Assembly: GCA_028065725.1 (NCBI GenBank)
Contig: JAPTVL010000420.1
Location: 62,001 to 126,000, forward strand
Source: Betaproteobacteria bacterium
GTDB lineage: Bacteria > Pseudomonadota > Gammaproteobacteria > Burkholderiales > Rhodocyclaceae
Direction of reading: 5' to 3'
DNA length: 64,000 bases
Shown: piece after piece, positions 36,032 through 42,526 of the stretch
How the letters are laid out: every line of letters starts with the position of its first letter
Position numbering within the stretch: position 1 is the first letter of the stretch
Notes under the pieces: model-generated
Database searches by the model: none
Told to the model about the DNA's origin: nothing
What the model saw: the letters and a program-made list of their open reading frames with translations, nothing else
Translations under genes and position numbers: made by a program

Positions 36032-37824
36032 GGTGCAGCTCCTTGGGATCCGGAAGGGGGTGGCGGTGCCGGATGGAAAGCCCGGCCGGCACCGGAAAAG
36101 AAACGGATGAAGAACTCGAACAGCAGCAGGCGCGTGGTCTGGATCGACACCACCAGCACCTCCAGCGCGATGATGAATACGTTGCCGAGGACGAACACCA
36201 GCACACCGGCGCCGCCGGCATCGGCCGCCAGCATGCCGAGCGCGGCGGAGAGCCCGGCATGGGCGATGGCGAAGGCTCCGACGCGAACGAAGGACAGCGT
36301 GTTGATAGCGAGCTGAACGGCCTTCTCGACGATCTCGGCGAGTCCGGCGCCCACCGCGCCGGGACGACCCGTGGCACGGAACTCCATGACTGCTGCCAGG
36401 ACGAGAATGGCGGCGGCGGCAAGGTAGCCGACGGCGGAGAGCATCGCACCGGCAGCGATTGCGAGCAGGCAGGCCGCCGCCGCGCCGTCGCGGCGCAGCC
36501 ACTCGCCGAGTTCGCCGCGCCAACGCGCCTCGGTCGCCGCGAGGCCGAGCCCGACCAGCAGCAGCAACGCGCCGCCGGCCATGGGCAGCAGCAGCACGCG
36601 CAGCGGGTCGTGGAGCGGATCCACCCACCAGGCCGTGAGCCACCCATGCACGCTGAATACGCTGCCGAACAACAGTCCAAAACCCATCGCCGCGATGCCG
36701 CCGGGGATGAACAGCCGCGCCAGCGGCCAGCGCCTGCCGCAGAGCAGGCCGCCGCAGACCAGCAGCAAGCCCTGGCCGAGGTCGCCGAACATGTAGCCGA
36801 ACAGCAGCGGGAAGACGATCGCAACGACCATGCTGGGATCGGCGGCGTTGCGGTCGGGCATGCCGATCAGCCGGCTGAAGACCTCGTAGGGGCTGACCCA
36901 CCAGGGGTTGTGCAGCAGCATCGGCGGCTTCAGGCCCGGCGGCGGCGCGCCGAAGCGTACCAGGGCCGGCGCGCCGCTGGCATCCACGGTGCGCGCCAGG
37001 GCAGCCGCATCGCCGGTCCAGCCGGTCACGGTGCATAAGGCCTGGCGCGTGCGCACCGAGACGACGTTGGTCAGGCACCACCAGCCCTGCCGCGCATCGG
37101 CCACCGCCGCGGCCACCTGGTGCGCGGCCGCCAGATCGGCCAGCGCGGCGTCGATCTCGGCCTGCCGCGCCAGGCAGCTTGCGGCGTGGTCTGCCAGCGC
37201 CGCATCCGGATCGGCGAGGCCCAGCTCCGCCACCGCTTCGATGCGATGGCCGCCGGCGCCGCCGATGCGCTCGCCATACTCGGCCAGCGCCGCCGGCGTG
37301 CCCAGCGCCAACAGGCAGTTGGCGTCGGCCAGGACGATGGTCCGCAGCATGAGCGCCGCGGGCGGCACGACGGCATCGGGCGGCACGCCGCAATACACGG
37401 CGGCGGCGAGGCGCCCCGTGCTCACCAGCGCGGCGCGCTCGCCGCCGCCGATGCCGCCCGCGGCGAGCAGGTCTTGCCAGCGCCGCAGCCCCTGCAAGTC
37501 GCTGCGCAGTTCGTCGCGTTCCTGCAGCAGCGGTTCCGCCGCCTGGCTCCAGCGCTCCAGGCGCGCCAGCGCCGATTCCAGCACGGCTTCGGGGAAGGCA
37601 TGCGGCACCGTGGGCACGGCGACGGACGGCCAGTCGCCATGGTGGCGGCGTTCCAGGTCCTCGAAGCGCTGGCGCAGGGATTCCGCGCGCGCAGCACCAG
37701 CCATTGCCGCTCCCGCGGTCTCGAACTCGGCGCAACCGGCGCTCGCCATGCCTTCGAAAAGGCGGGTCGCATCATCCTTGGTCGAGACGATTTCGAACCA
37801 GGTCGCCGGCGTCGGGCGGATCAT
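36028..37824 (-). CDS. V/A-type ATPase subunit I (a subunit)
   Basis: A 598-residue membrane subunit. The N-terminal half is the soluble arm with long helices (LRQRFEDLERRH), and the C-terminal half has about eight membrane segments including FPLLFGYMFGDLGQGLLL, a family signature, and AINTLSFVRVGAFAIAHAGLSAALG, which carries the essential Arg of the ion half-channel. The ATG at 37824 overlaps the preceding gene as ATGA; the longer frame is a shadow. Confidence 0.93.
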   Translation of the reverse strand: MIRPTPATWFEIVSTKDDATRLFEGMASAGCAEFETAGAAMAGAARAESLRQRFEDLERRHHGDWPSVAVPTVPHAFPEAVLESALARLERWSQAAEPLLQERDELRSDLQGLRRWQDLLAAGGIGGGERAALVSTGRLAAAVYCGVPPDAVVPPAALMLRTIVLADANCLLALGTPAALAEYGERIGGAGGHRIEAVAELGLADPDAALADHAASCLARQAEIDAALADLAAAHQVAAAVADARQGWWCLTNVVSVRTRQALCTVTGWTGDAAALARTVDASGAPALVRFGAPPPGLKPPMLLHNPWWVSPYEVFSRLIGMPDRNAADPSMVVAIVFPLLFGYMFGDLGQGLLLVCGGLLCGRRWPLARLFIPGGIAAMGFGLLFGSVFSVHGWLTAWWVDPLHDPLRVLLLPMAGGALLLLVGLGLAATEARWRGELGEWLRRDGAAAACLLAIAAGAMLSAVGYLAAAAILVLAAVMEFRATGRPGAVGAGLAEIVEKAVQLAINTLSFVRVGAFAIAHAGLSAALGMLAADAGGAGVLVFVLGNVFIIALEVLVVSIQTTRLLLFEFFIRFFSGAGRAFHPAPPPPSGSQGAAP

Positions 37825-38495
37825 GGCAGCCGCCTGCGGCGCAGGGCGCGCAGCATCAGTTCGGCGCGCAGCCGCTCGAGGTCGAGCGCCAGCAGCAGCA
37901 GGAACAGGAAGGCGGCGACCGGCTGCTGCGCCGCGCGGCGAAACGCGTATGCCGCACGGATGCGCAGCGCGCGCCGCGATTCCCAGGCGCCGGCCGCGTC
38001 GGTTCGCGCGAAATCGGCCAGGTGCCGGCGCAGGCGCTCGCCAAGCTGCTTCAACTCGACGCGGTCGATTTCGCGATCCTCGGGCCAGAGGCGGATCCAG
38101 TGCGCCAGCCAATGCTCCAGGTTCGCCTTGCCGTCCGCCATGGCGCCCAGGCGCGGGTCGGGCTCGGCGCCCCTGGGCAGTGCTTCACCGCGCTGGCGAT
38201 GAGCGAAGGCGGGCAGGTCGATCAGGGTTTCCACCCAGCACGCGGCACTGCCCCATTCCGCCGGCAGCCAGCGCGCCACTTCGGCGACGCTCTCGCGCCA
38301 GAGCCGGCGCAGGGCGCGTTCGATCTGGCGCGGTCCGGCGCTGTCGTCGATGCCGGCCAGCCAGTCGGCAAAGGGCATGGCACGCGCCGCCGCGAGGTAG
38401 GCGGCAATGTCCCGACAGGCTCCGAGCTGCCGCCATTGCGCCTCGACCGGGTGGGCGCCGTAGCGTGCCTGCAGCCTGGCCTGAGCGTATTCCAT
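37821..38495 (-). CDS. Probable V/A-type ATPase subunit C (divergent)
   Basis: A 224-residue, arginine- and alanine-rich helical protein (YAQARLQARYGAHPVEAQWRQLGACRDIAAYLAAARAMPF at the start). The segment ARLQARYG...W..L resembles the opening of C/AC39 subunits that connect rotor and membrane ring, but similarity is weak; the call depends on its position before subunit I and translational overlap with it. A hydrophobic stretch near the C-terminus (AAFLFLLLLALDLERLRAELML) is unusual for a C subunit. Confidence 0.6.
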   Translation of the reverse strand: MEYAQARLQARYGAHPVEAQWRQLGACRDIAAYLAAARAMPFADWLAGIDDSAGPRQIERALRRLWRESVAEVARWLPAEWGSAACWVETLIDLPAFAHRQRGEALPRGAEPDPRLGAMADGKANLEHWLAHWIRLWPEDREIDRVELKQLGERLRRHLADFARTDAAGAWESRRALRIRAAYAFRRAAQQPVAAFLFLLLLALDLERLRAELMLRALRRRRLP

Positions 38496-38507
38496 GGTGG
38501 GTCGCCT

Positions 38508-38855
38508 TCAGTCGCCATCGACCAGTTCGTCGGCGAGGCGCGCCATGGCCCGGTTGATGCGCTCCCTGGCCGTCGCGTCGAGCGCCGCCAATCCTGCCAA
38601 GCCAGAGGCCTCGCGCTCGAATGCGGCGACGCCCAAGTCGGCCTTGCGGGCCAGGCGGAAGCGCCATGCGGCAACCCGCGCATCGATGTCCGCCTGCAGC
38701 GCACGCCGCTCCCCGGCTGCCGCGGCCAGAAGATCCGCGGCTTCCTTGCGGCAGTCCGCCACGGCGGCCTCTGCTGCGCGCTCAGCCTCCAGCACCCTTT
38801 CGAATGCCGCCGCCGCAGCCTCTCCGCGATATTCCGACGATGCCTTTTCCGGCAT
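38508..38855 (-). CDS. Probable V/A-type ATPase stalk subunit (G/H-like coiled coil)
   Basis: A 115-residue protein, almost entirely one predicted coiled-coil (EAAAAAFERVLEAERAAEAAVADCRKEAADLLAAAAGERRAL), as expected for the small peripheral-stalk partner of subunit E. GGGGAGAG precedes the ATG at 38855. It is the first gene of the nine-gene operon; the 190-base gap upstream would hold the operon promoter, where I see no distinctive motif. Confidence 0.65.
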   Translation of the reverse strand: MPEKASSEYRGEAAAAAFERVLEAERAAEAAVADCRKEAADLLAAAAGERRALQADIDARVAAWRFRLARKADLGVAAFEREASGLAGLAALDATARERINRAMARLADELVDGD

Positions 38856-39045
38856 TTTGTTCTCTCCCCTGCGAAATGCCAGGCGCTGCCAGCTGTCGCT
38901 TTTCATTGTGGCACCGCAACAGCCATGACGCAAACGTATTCCGCATCATCCTGTTTCGCATTGGATCCCGGACAACCCGCACGCGTCGCGCAAAGACCGG
39001 CAGGGCTTGGGCGACTTTCGAAATGCCTCCGCCCATGCGGCCGGC

Positions 39046-39948
39046 TCAGCCGCCTGCCGCTGCCATCGTTTGCGCAATCCTTTCGTGGTAGCGCGCGCGG
39101 TAGAGCAGGCGCCGCTTCTGCGGCGTCTCGGTGAAGCCGGAACGATCGTGCAGCACGTTGTTGCAGGCCAGGCCCATGCCGGGCTCCAGGCGTCCGTGCA
39201 GGGTCCACGGCGTCGGCGTCGCCAGCAGCTTGGCCAATGCCGCGACGGCGGCCTGCGTCGCCGCGTCGGCGCGCCATTCGATGCTGATGCTGCGCGCCGT
39301 GTAGCGCATGTGCAGGAAGCCGTCGGGATCGACCGAGAACACCGGGCCCGGCTGGGCGGCACGGGCAACGCCGCTGTCGTCCAGGCGCGGCGGGATGGTC
39401 ATGGCGTCGTCCGCCGACAGGACGCGGATGAAATCCGGATTCTCGTCGCGCAGCAGGATGTAGGCGATCTCGTGGTCGAGCAGCTGGTTCTCGCCGCCGC
39501 TCGCGGCGCTCTCGACGCAATGCAGCACCATGCCGCGCACCGTGCGCTCGGGAAGGTTGTAGTAGCCGTCGGTGTGCCACTTGATCGGCTTGTCGGTGTA
39601 GGGAATGAATTCCTTGCGCTCGCCGCGCTCCTCGGCGCCGCGCACCGAGATCGGCGAGATCGCGTCGTCGTCGGTCAGCCAGTGGCTGTCGAGATGAACC
39701 AGCCCGAGCTGCCGGCCCAGGCCGCGCGGAATTTCCTTGTCGGCATCGCCCACGGTATTGCTGGTATAGATTGCCATGTTGGCCGTGGCGCAGCGTTGCA
39801 GCAGGGCATCGCGTTCGCCACCCGTCAGCGCGCGCGGATCGTCGAGCGGCACCAGAATGTCCTCGATGCGACGCGGCGCGGTGTCGAGCTTGCGCTCGCG
39901 CCAGGCGGCGTAGGCGGCCGCGTCGTCCAGGTCGAAAGGACCGGCCAC
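39046..39948 (-). CDS. TauD/TfdA-like Fe(II)/2-oxoglutarate-dependent dioxygenase
   Basis: A 300-residue oxygenase. IKWHTDGYYN gives the HxD iron ligands, and NNVLHDRSGFTE the distal His, followed by RLLYRARYH with the likely 2-oxoglutarate-binding Arg. The last gene of the dsr-divergent operon, it starts with GTG one base after the stop of the preceding gene. TauD relatives release sulfite from sulfonates or hydroxylate small molecules; the substrate here is not known, and the link to sulfur rests on context. Confidence 0.82.
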   Translation of the reverse strand: MAGPFDLDDAAAYAAWRERKLDTAPRRIEDILVPLDDPRALTGGERDALLQRCATANMAIYTSNTVGDADKEIPRGLGRQLGLVHLDSHWLTDDDAISPISVRGAEERGERKEFIPYTDKPIKWHTDGYYNLPERTVRGMVLHCVESAASGGENQLLDHEIAYILLRDENPDFIRVLSADDAMTIPPRLDDSGVARAAQPGPVFSVDPDGFLHMRYTARSISIEWRADAATQAAVAALAKLLATPTPWTLHGRLEPGMGLACNNVLHDRSGFTETPQKRRLLYRARYHERIAQTMAAAGG

Positions 39949-39949
39949 C

Positions 39950-40555
39950 TTACTCGCCCGTGACGCCGCCGCGCGAGCGCCGACTTTTCACTGATTCGGG
40001 ATGGAGCAGGCCGCCCAGGGTCTTTTGCAGGGTCTTGATCGCCTCGGGTGATTCGATTTCCATGACCTGGTCGACGGCCCACAGGCGGTCCTTCTCGGGC
40101 AGGGTGTCCTTGAGGCAGGCGGCGAAGCAGCGGCGGAAACCGAAATCCGGCCCGCCGGCGTCGAAACCGAAATCGGCATAGTCGTCGCCGCGCCGGTTGT
40201 AGAGTTCGAGGAAATTCCGCCCGGCCTGACCGGGCGGCAGATCGGGCAGCAGGGCCTCGCGCGCCTCCTCGACCATCTCGGCCAGGCGCTTGACCAGCGC
40301 GACGGTGAATTCGACGCGCGCTTCCGGCGTCAGGTCGTCATGGGCGATGCGGTCGGCGGACAGGGCGAGGAAGCTCAGGTATTCGCAGACGAAGTCAAAC
40401 CAGCCGCGACCGACCTCGATGTCGTAGTCGGCCTGGCGCATGCGGGTGATCGACTCCTGCGCCAGCTTCCAGGCCAGCATGGCAATCACGCTGGCGTGCT
40501 CGGCCATACCGCGTGACCGGCCGGAGTGGAAGCTGTTGCGGATGCGCAGTGCCAT
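39950..40555 (-). CDS. Hypothetical alpha-helical protein in dsr-divergent operon
   Basis: A 201-residue protein I cannot assign to a named family. It is predicted to be mostly helical (IAMLAWKLAQESITRMRQADYDIEVGRGWFDFVCEYLSFLALSADRIAH), has no signal peptide, and carries single cysteines in FDFVCEYLS and RRCFAACLKD that are candidate functional residues. It lies 6 bases after the RspA-like gene and 1 base before the dioxygenase, so it is clearly in the operon. Its last residues are encoded by a degenerate copy of the dispersed repeat. Confidence 0.8.
   Translation of the reverse strand: MALRIRNSFHSGRSRGMAEHASVIAMLAWKLAQESITRMRQADYDIEVGRGWFDFVCEYLSFLALSADRIAHDDLTPEARVEFTVALVKRLAEMVEEAREALLPDLPPGQAGRNFLELYNRRGDDYADFGFDAGGPDFGFRRCFAACLKDTLPEKDRLWAVDQVMEIESPEAIKTLQKTLGGLLHPESVKSRRSRGGVTGE
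39964..39985 (-). repeat. Dispersed 22-bp repeat, degenerate copy 7
   Basis: Minus strand AGTCGGCGCTCGC, GCG, GCGGCG: two differences from consensus, preceded by GAAA. It lies in the last codons of the 201-residue hypothetical protein. Confidence 0.4.
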
Positions 40556-40561
40556 GAGGGA

Positions 40562-40900
40562 TCAGTACCCTCCTTTGCCAAACGGTTTCGTGAGGCCTGC
40601 AATCTTGACGCCCTGCTTGGCGGCGCCGCCGTCGGGGAAGAGCTCGAACATGCGCGCGCTCGAGACGTCGGCGATGACCTCTTCCTCTTCCAGCATTTTC
40701 ATCATGTTGCGCAGGTTCGGGGTTTGACCGTCTTCCTGGTACTTGCGGCGCAGGAAATTGACGATGGCGCGATGGTCGTCGCTCAGCGCGACGCCCTGCT
40801 CGGCAGCGATGGCCGCCACGGCCTCTTCGCTGAAATCCGGCTCCAGCAGGTAGCCGTCGTCGTCGGTTTCCTTTTCTACTCCATTGATCACATATCCCAC
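40562..40900 (-). CDS. DsrC/TusE-family protein lacking both catalytic cysteines (RspA-like)
   Basis: A 112-residue DsrC homologue (VINGVEKETDDDGYLLEPDFSEEAV, then VNFLRRKYQEDGQTPNLRNMMKML). In true DsrC the C-terminal arm has two redox Cys; aligned to the DsrC encoded at 46133, here CysB is replaced by Val98 and CysA by Lys109 (QGVKIAGLTKPFGKGGY). Cysteine-less members have been called RspA and proposed to be regulatory. GTG start with AGGAGA upstream. It should bind partners of DsrC but cannot carry sulfur. Confidence 0.88.
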   Translation of the reverse strand: MGYVINGVEKETDDDGYLLEPDFSEEAVAAIAAEQGVALSDDHRAIVNFLRRKYQEDGQTPNLRNMMKMLEEEEVIADVSSARMFELFPDGGAAKQGVKIAGLTKPFGKGGY

Positions 40901-40922
40901 AAAGATTCTCCTCTGACTAGTC

Positions 40923-40943
40923 GCCCCTTCCCTCGGGGAAGGG
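40923..40943. repeat. Perfect 9-bp-stem hairpin between tusA-like and rspA-like genes
   Basis: CCCCTTCCC, TCG, GGGAAGGGG: a perfect 9-base stem with a three-base loop, followed by a G-rich tail (GTCGGGGGATGGG). It resembles REP-type intergenic hairpins of proteobacteria and lies within an operon, where it could act as an mRNA processing or attenuation element. Confidence 0.6.
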
Positions 40944-40974
40944 GTCGGGGGATGGGTTGTTGAATGATGCGGTT

Positions 40975-41457
40975 CTACTTGCGACGCAAGTAGAACTCGT
41001 GTATGCCCTTGCCCGTTTCATGGCTGAACAGCAACTCGGCGGCACCCGCTTTCGCCCAGGAGGCGATGTCGTCGGCCGAACCGGGGCAATCGCTGACCAA
41101 TTGCAGCACCTCGCCGGCCTTCATGCCGTCGAGCAGCCTCCTGGCTTCAAGAATGGGACCGGGGCAGGAGACGCCGCGCATGTCCAGCGTGACATGCGGA
41201 ATCGGCGTTGCCGCAGCGCTGCCCGCGCGCTGGATCAGGTAGGCGGTCTTGCCGTCAGCCAGCTTCCTGGATTCGAGGACCTGGTTGCCCGTGTATTTGG
41301 CCCAGGCGAAAAGGTCGTCGGCGGTGCCTTGGCAGTCGGAGATCAGCTTCAGGATCTGGCCCGGCTGCAGGTCGTCGACCAGTTTCTTGGCGCCCAGCAG
41401 CGGTGCCGGACAGGGCAGTCCGCTGGTATCCAGCGTGACGGTGGCGTTGTCGGTCAT
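40975..41457 (-). CDS. Tandem TusA-domain sulfurtransferase
   Basis: A 160-residue protein made of two TusA domains. Domain 1 (about 1-75) has LDTSGLPCPAPLLGAKK, with Cys16; domain 2 (about 88-160) has LDMRGVSCPGPILEARR, with Cys98. Both keep the Cys-Pro-x-Pro persulfide motif, so sulfur could be carried on both sites or passed between them. TusA delivers sulfane sulfur toward DsrEFH/DsrC in sulfur oxidisers; the tandem form is unusual. It lies 26 bases from the Cas6-like gene. Confidence 0.92.
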   Translation of the reverse strand: MTDNATVTLDTSGLPCPAPLLGAKKLVDDLQPGQILKLISDCQGTADDLFAWAKYTGNQVLESRKLADGKTAYLIQRAGSAAATPIPHVTLDMRGVSCPGPILEARRLLDGMKAGEVLQLVSDCPGSADDIASWAKAGAAELLFSHETGKGIHEFYLRRK

Positions 41458-41483
41458 TGGTATGCTCCCCAGGTTTCGATAGG

Positions 41484-42110
41484 CTACTCGCCGACGGCGG
41501 CGATGGATTTGTGCGGAATGAAAATGCCGCAGCCGAGCAGGCGGTGCAGGCCCAGGCCGCTCTCCTGGATGGCCACCGATTCCGCCCGCTTGAGGCTGTG
41601 CAGCATCAGGGTGAAGCCATGCACCGGACCGGCGCCGGTGTTCATGTGCCGGGCGCGACCGGTGACGGGCTCGCCGCCGATACCTTGCTCCGCCAGCGCG
41701 GCGCGACAGGCGGCGAGAAATTCGATCTCGTCCGCCGTGCCGAAACTGACAAAATGCGAATATACGACTTCGGTGACGGGCAGCAGGGGACGCAGGCTGC
41801 AACGGCCGATGCCCAGCGGTACGCCGTCGAGGTCGAGCGTGGTGCCGCAGAGAAAGTCGGCGCTGGCGCGACGGTGCTGCGGCAGACGCAGCGCCAAGCG
41901 GCTGCGGCGGCCGACGAAATGCCCTCTGTCGCCGCGCCCGAGCCCCGACAAGGGCAGGATGCCCGCGCGCGGCTCGTCCGCCAGCCACGGCAAGGCGCGG
42001 CGCAAGGCGTCGGCAAGGGCTTCGGCATGGTCATCGGCCAGTGTCCCGGCTTCGAGTTCGAAGACCACATCGACCATGGCTTGCGAGGCTTCTTCGGGCC
42101 AGTCGCTCAC
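41484..42110 (-). CDS. Cas6-like RAMP protein in dsr-divergent operon (no CRISPR nearby)
   Basis: A 208-residue protein resembling Cas6/Cmx6-type RAMP proteins. The C-terminal glycine-rich loop GLGLHRLLGCGIFIPHKSI matches the G-rich RNA-binding loop of that family, and LPLSGLGRGDRGHFVGRRSRLALRLP and MLHSLKRAESVAIQ are similarly placed. The start is taken as GTG at 42110, which overlaps the upstream gene as GTGA. No CRISPR array, Cas1/2 or interference genes are in the window. An RNA-processing or RNA-binding role in the sulfur locus, or a repurposed fold, is inference. It contains a copy of the dispersed repeat. Confidence 0.7.
   Translation of the reverse strand: MSDWPEEASQAMVDVVFELEAGTLADDHAEALADALRRALPWLADEPRAGILPLSGLGRGDRGHFVGRRSRLALRLPQHRRASADFLCGTTLDLDGVPLGIGRCSLRPLLPVTEVVYSHFVSFGTADEIEFLAACRAALAEQGIGGEPVTGRARHMNTGAGPVHGFTLMLHSLKRAESVAIQESGLGLHRLLGCGIFIPHKSIAAVGE
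41855..41876 (+). repeat. Dispersed 22-bp repeat, copy 8 (inside cas6-like gene)
   Basis: AGTCGGCGCTGGC, GCG, ACGGTG: matches the Y-containing consensus, preceded by GAAA. Here the coding strand reads HRRASADFL, a different reading frame from the PAPT copies. Confidence 0.65.
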
Positions 42111-42346
42111 GCCGGGCCTCCGGACTTTCCATCCATGCCCGGCTGCACCGCGGCCCAGTCGGATAGTGCCTTGCCCCACTGCGCAGCGGTCACCGGATCG
42201 ATGTCGAAGATGGTAAAGCGACTGCCCTCGCGAATGCGCGTGCGCAGCATCGGCATGCCGCCGGCCTCGAAAACGAACTCCTGGAGTTCGATCGCCTGGT
42301 TGCCGATAGGCACCCGGAACTTGATAAGTGTTTTGATGTTTTCCAC
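42107..42346 (-). CDS. Small hypothetical protein, first gene of dsr-divergent operon
   Basis: A 79-residue protein (ENIKTLIKFRVPIGNQAIELQEFVFEAGGMPMLRTRIREGSRFTIFDIDPVTAAQWGKAL) with alternating hydrophobic strands and no cysteines or signal peptide. Start GTG at 42346, preceded by GAGGAAATCC. It overlaps the Cas6-like gene by four bases. I do not recognise the family; co-translation suggests its product works with the Cas6-like protein. Confidence 0.7.
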   Translation of the reverse strand: MENIKTLIKFRVPIGNQAIELQEFVFEAGGMPMLRTRIREGSRFTIFDIDPVTAAQWGKALSDWAAVQPGMDGKSGGPA

Positions 42347-42456
42347 GGATTTCCTCGGTTCGGGACTATGGCACTTGGCGCGCCGGGCAACCATTCCCGC
42401 ATGGGAGTGCAAGCATATAACCCTTTCGGGTAGGTCTGATTACCTGCCGGGAGTAT

Positions 42457-42478
42457 GGTTTGTGCACCGCACACAACC
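42457..42478. promoter_or_regulatory. Inverted repeat in the dsrA divergent promoter region
   Basis: GGTT-TGTGC, ACC, GCACA-C-AACC: near-palindromic arms with one bulged C, 49-70 bases before the dsrA ATG, in the 180-base gap between dsrA and the divergent operon. It is a candidate regulator site for both; ACCC-TTTC-GGGT (a small hairpin) lies 25 bases to its left. No regulator is encoded in the locus. Confidence 0.45.
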
Positions 42479-42526
42479 CTATGATTTCACTATCGCAATA
42501 CCCCCGACAACGAGGAGAGACTGACA

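Noticed and set aside
41484..42110. Evidence for a CRISPR-Cas locus from the Cas6-like protein
   Set aside because: No direct repeats with spacers and no other cas genes exist in the window, so a CRISPR system is not called.
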